This document shows, piece by piece, positions 6,198 through 6,531 of a stretch of 6,531 bases of DNA. The notes beneath the pieces were generated by a model that worked only from the letters and a program-made list of their open reading frames with translations, was not told where the DNA came from and made no database searches. The first letter of the stretch is position 1; each line of letters opens with the position of its first letter. A program made the translations under genes and the position numbers. This stretch comes from Armatimonadota bacterium. GTDB lineage: Bacteria > Sysuimicrobiota > Sysuimicrobiia > Sysuimicrobiales > Kaftiobacteriaceae. Where the stretch lies: NCBI GenBank assembly GCA_020028535.1, contig JAIBHM010000109.1, forward strand, positions 1-6,531. The letters run 5' to 3'.

Positions 6198-6531
6198 CTA
6201 CGGTGCGCCGTTGATCGTCCAGGGAAGCGGGTCGACGTACGTTCCGTTGATGCGCAGCCCCCAGTGGAGGTGCGGCCCGGTTGCCACGCCCGTGCCACCA
6301 ACATATCCGAGGACGTCTCCTTTCTGCAGACGCGCCCCCGGCTCCACGTTCAGGGCAGACATGTGCAGGTACAACGTGATCACGCCCACCCCGTGGTCGA
6401 GCAGTACGGCGTTTCCGGATAAGGGAAGATAATCGGCCAGGCGGACGATCCCATGGTTGGCGGCCTTGACGGGCGTTCCTACCGGCGCCGCAAAGTCGGT
6501 CCCGCGATGAAACCCCCGGATGATCCCGTTA
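6198..6531 (-). CDS. M23-family (LytM-type) metallopeptidase, C-terminal part
   Basis: Only the last 110 residues are in the window; the gene enters from the right edge. They are the C-terminal peptidase domain of a peptidoglycan endopeptidase acting in the cell envelope. Visible in the fragment (numbered from its first full codon) are GFHRGTDFAAPVGTPV (6-21), giving zinc ligands His8 and Asp12; LYLHMS (53-58) with the catalytic-type His56; and TGPHLHWGLRINGTYVDPL (84-102), where His87 is the catalytic-type histidine and His89 the third zinc ligand. All key residues of the LytM site are present, so the domain looks active. It ends in a TAG at 6200-6198, soon after the conserved VDPL. The missing N-terminus would be expected to hold a signal peptide and further domains. 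The sensor-kinase gene follows on the same strand after 88 bp; a shared transcript is possible but unproven. Confidence 0.93.
   Translation of the reverse strand, partial: NGIIRGFHRGTDFAAPVGTPVKAANHGIVRLADYLPLSGNAVLLDHGVGVITLYLHMSALNVEPGARLQKGDVLGYVGGTGVATGPHLHWGLRINGTYVDPLPWTINGAP

Noticed and set aside
1..6531. Searched by eye for CRISPR repeats, tRNA cloverleafs, transposase genes and IS-type terminal repeats
   Set aside because: None seen; no tandem or dispersed long repeats stood out.

Overview
This is a GC-rich bacterial window (roughly two thirds G+C by eye) with six protein genes, two of them cut by the window edges. No rRNA, tRNA, CRISPR array, insertion sequence or phage gene was seen. 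The gene families (DUF3105 membrane protein, Cache-HAMP-GAF-PP2C-HATPase signalling protein, stand-alone STAS protein, ArsR/SRPBCC pair, FdrA) and a possible leaderless transcript fit a high-GC soil or sediment bacterium of the Chloroflexota/Actinomycetota type or an uncultured relative. This placement is inference; no marker gene settles it.

Layout, left to right. (1) Positions 1-1340, minus strand: a 446-residue N-terminal portion of an FdrA-family protein (CoA-ligase-like fold), running off the left edge. (2) Positions 1341-1447: a divergent intergenic region with a sigma70-like promoter candidate reading right. (3) Positions 1448-2074, plus strand: a single-pass membrane protein with a DUF3105 domain. 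(4) After an 11-bp convergent gap, 2086-2924, minus strand: a two-gene operon, an ArsR-type repressor followed with ATGA overlap by an SRPBCC/AHSA1 protein. A perfect 24-bp palindrome covers the repressor's start codon and probable -10 region. (5) Positions 2988-6109, minus strand: a two-gene partner-switching module, a 923-residue transmembrane protein with Cache, HAMP, GAF, PP2C phosphatase and RsbW-type kinase domains in one chain, followed with 4-bp GTGA overlap by a STAS anti-sigma-factor antagonist. (6) Positions 6198-6531, minus strand: the C-terminal 110 residues of an M23 (LytM-type) metallopeptidase, entering from the right edge.

Working together: the PP2C/kinase fusion and the STAS protein form an almost self-contained signalling switch. 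An extracytoplasmic signal sensed by the Cache domain would set the balance between dephosphorylation and phosphorylation of the STAS serine, releasing or capturing an unseen sigma factor or other target. The ArsR/SRPBCC pair looks autoregulated through the palindrome. FdrA and DUF3105 diverge and have no evident functional link.

The families are all known ones. The points most worth a second look are the operator-over-start-codon architecture at 2923-2946, the phosphatase-kinase fusion with no visible target, and FdrA next to no visible purine or allantoin genes. I do not see a clearly new system in this window.
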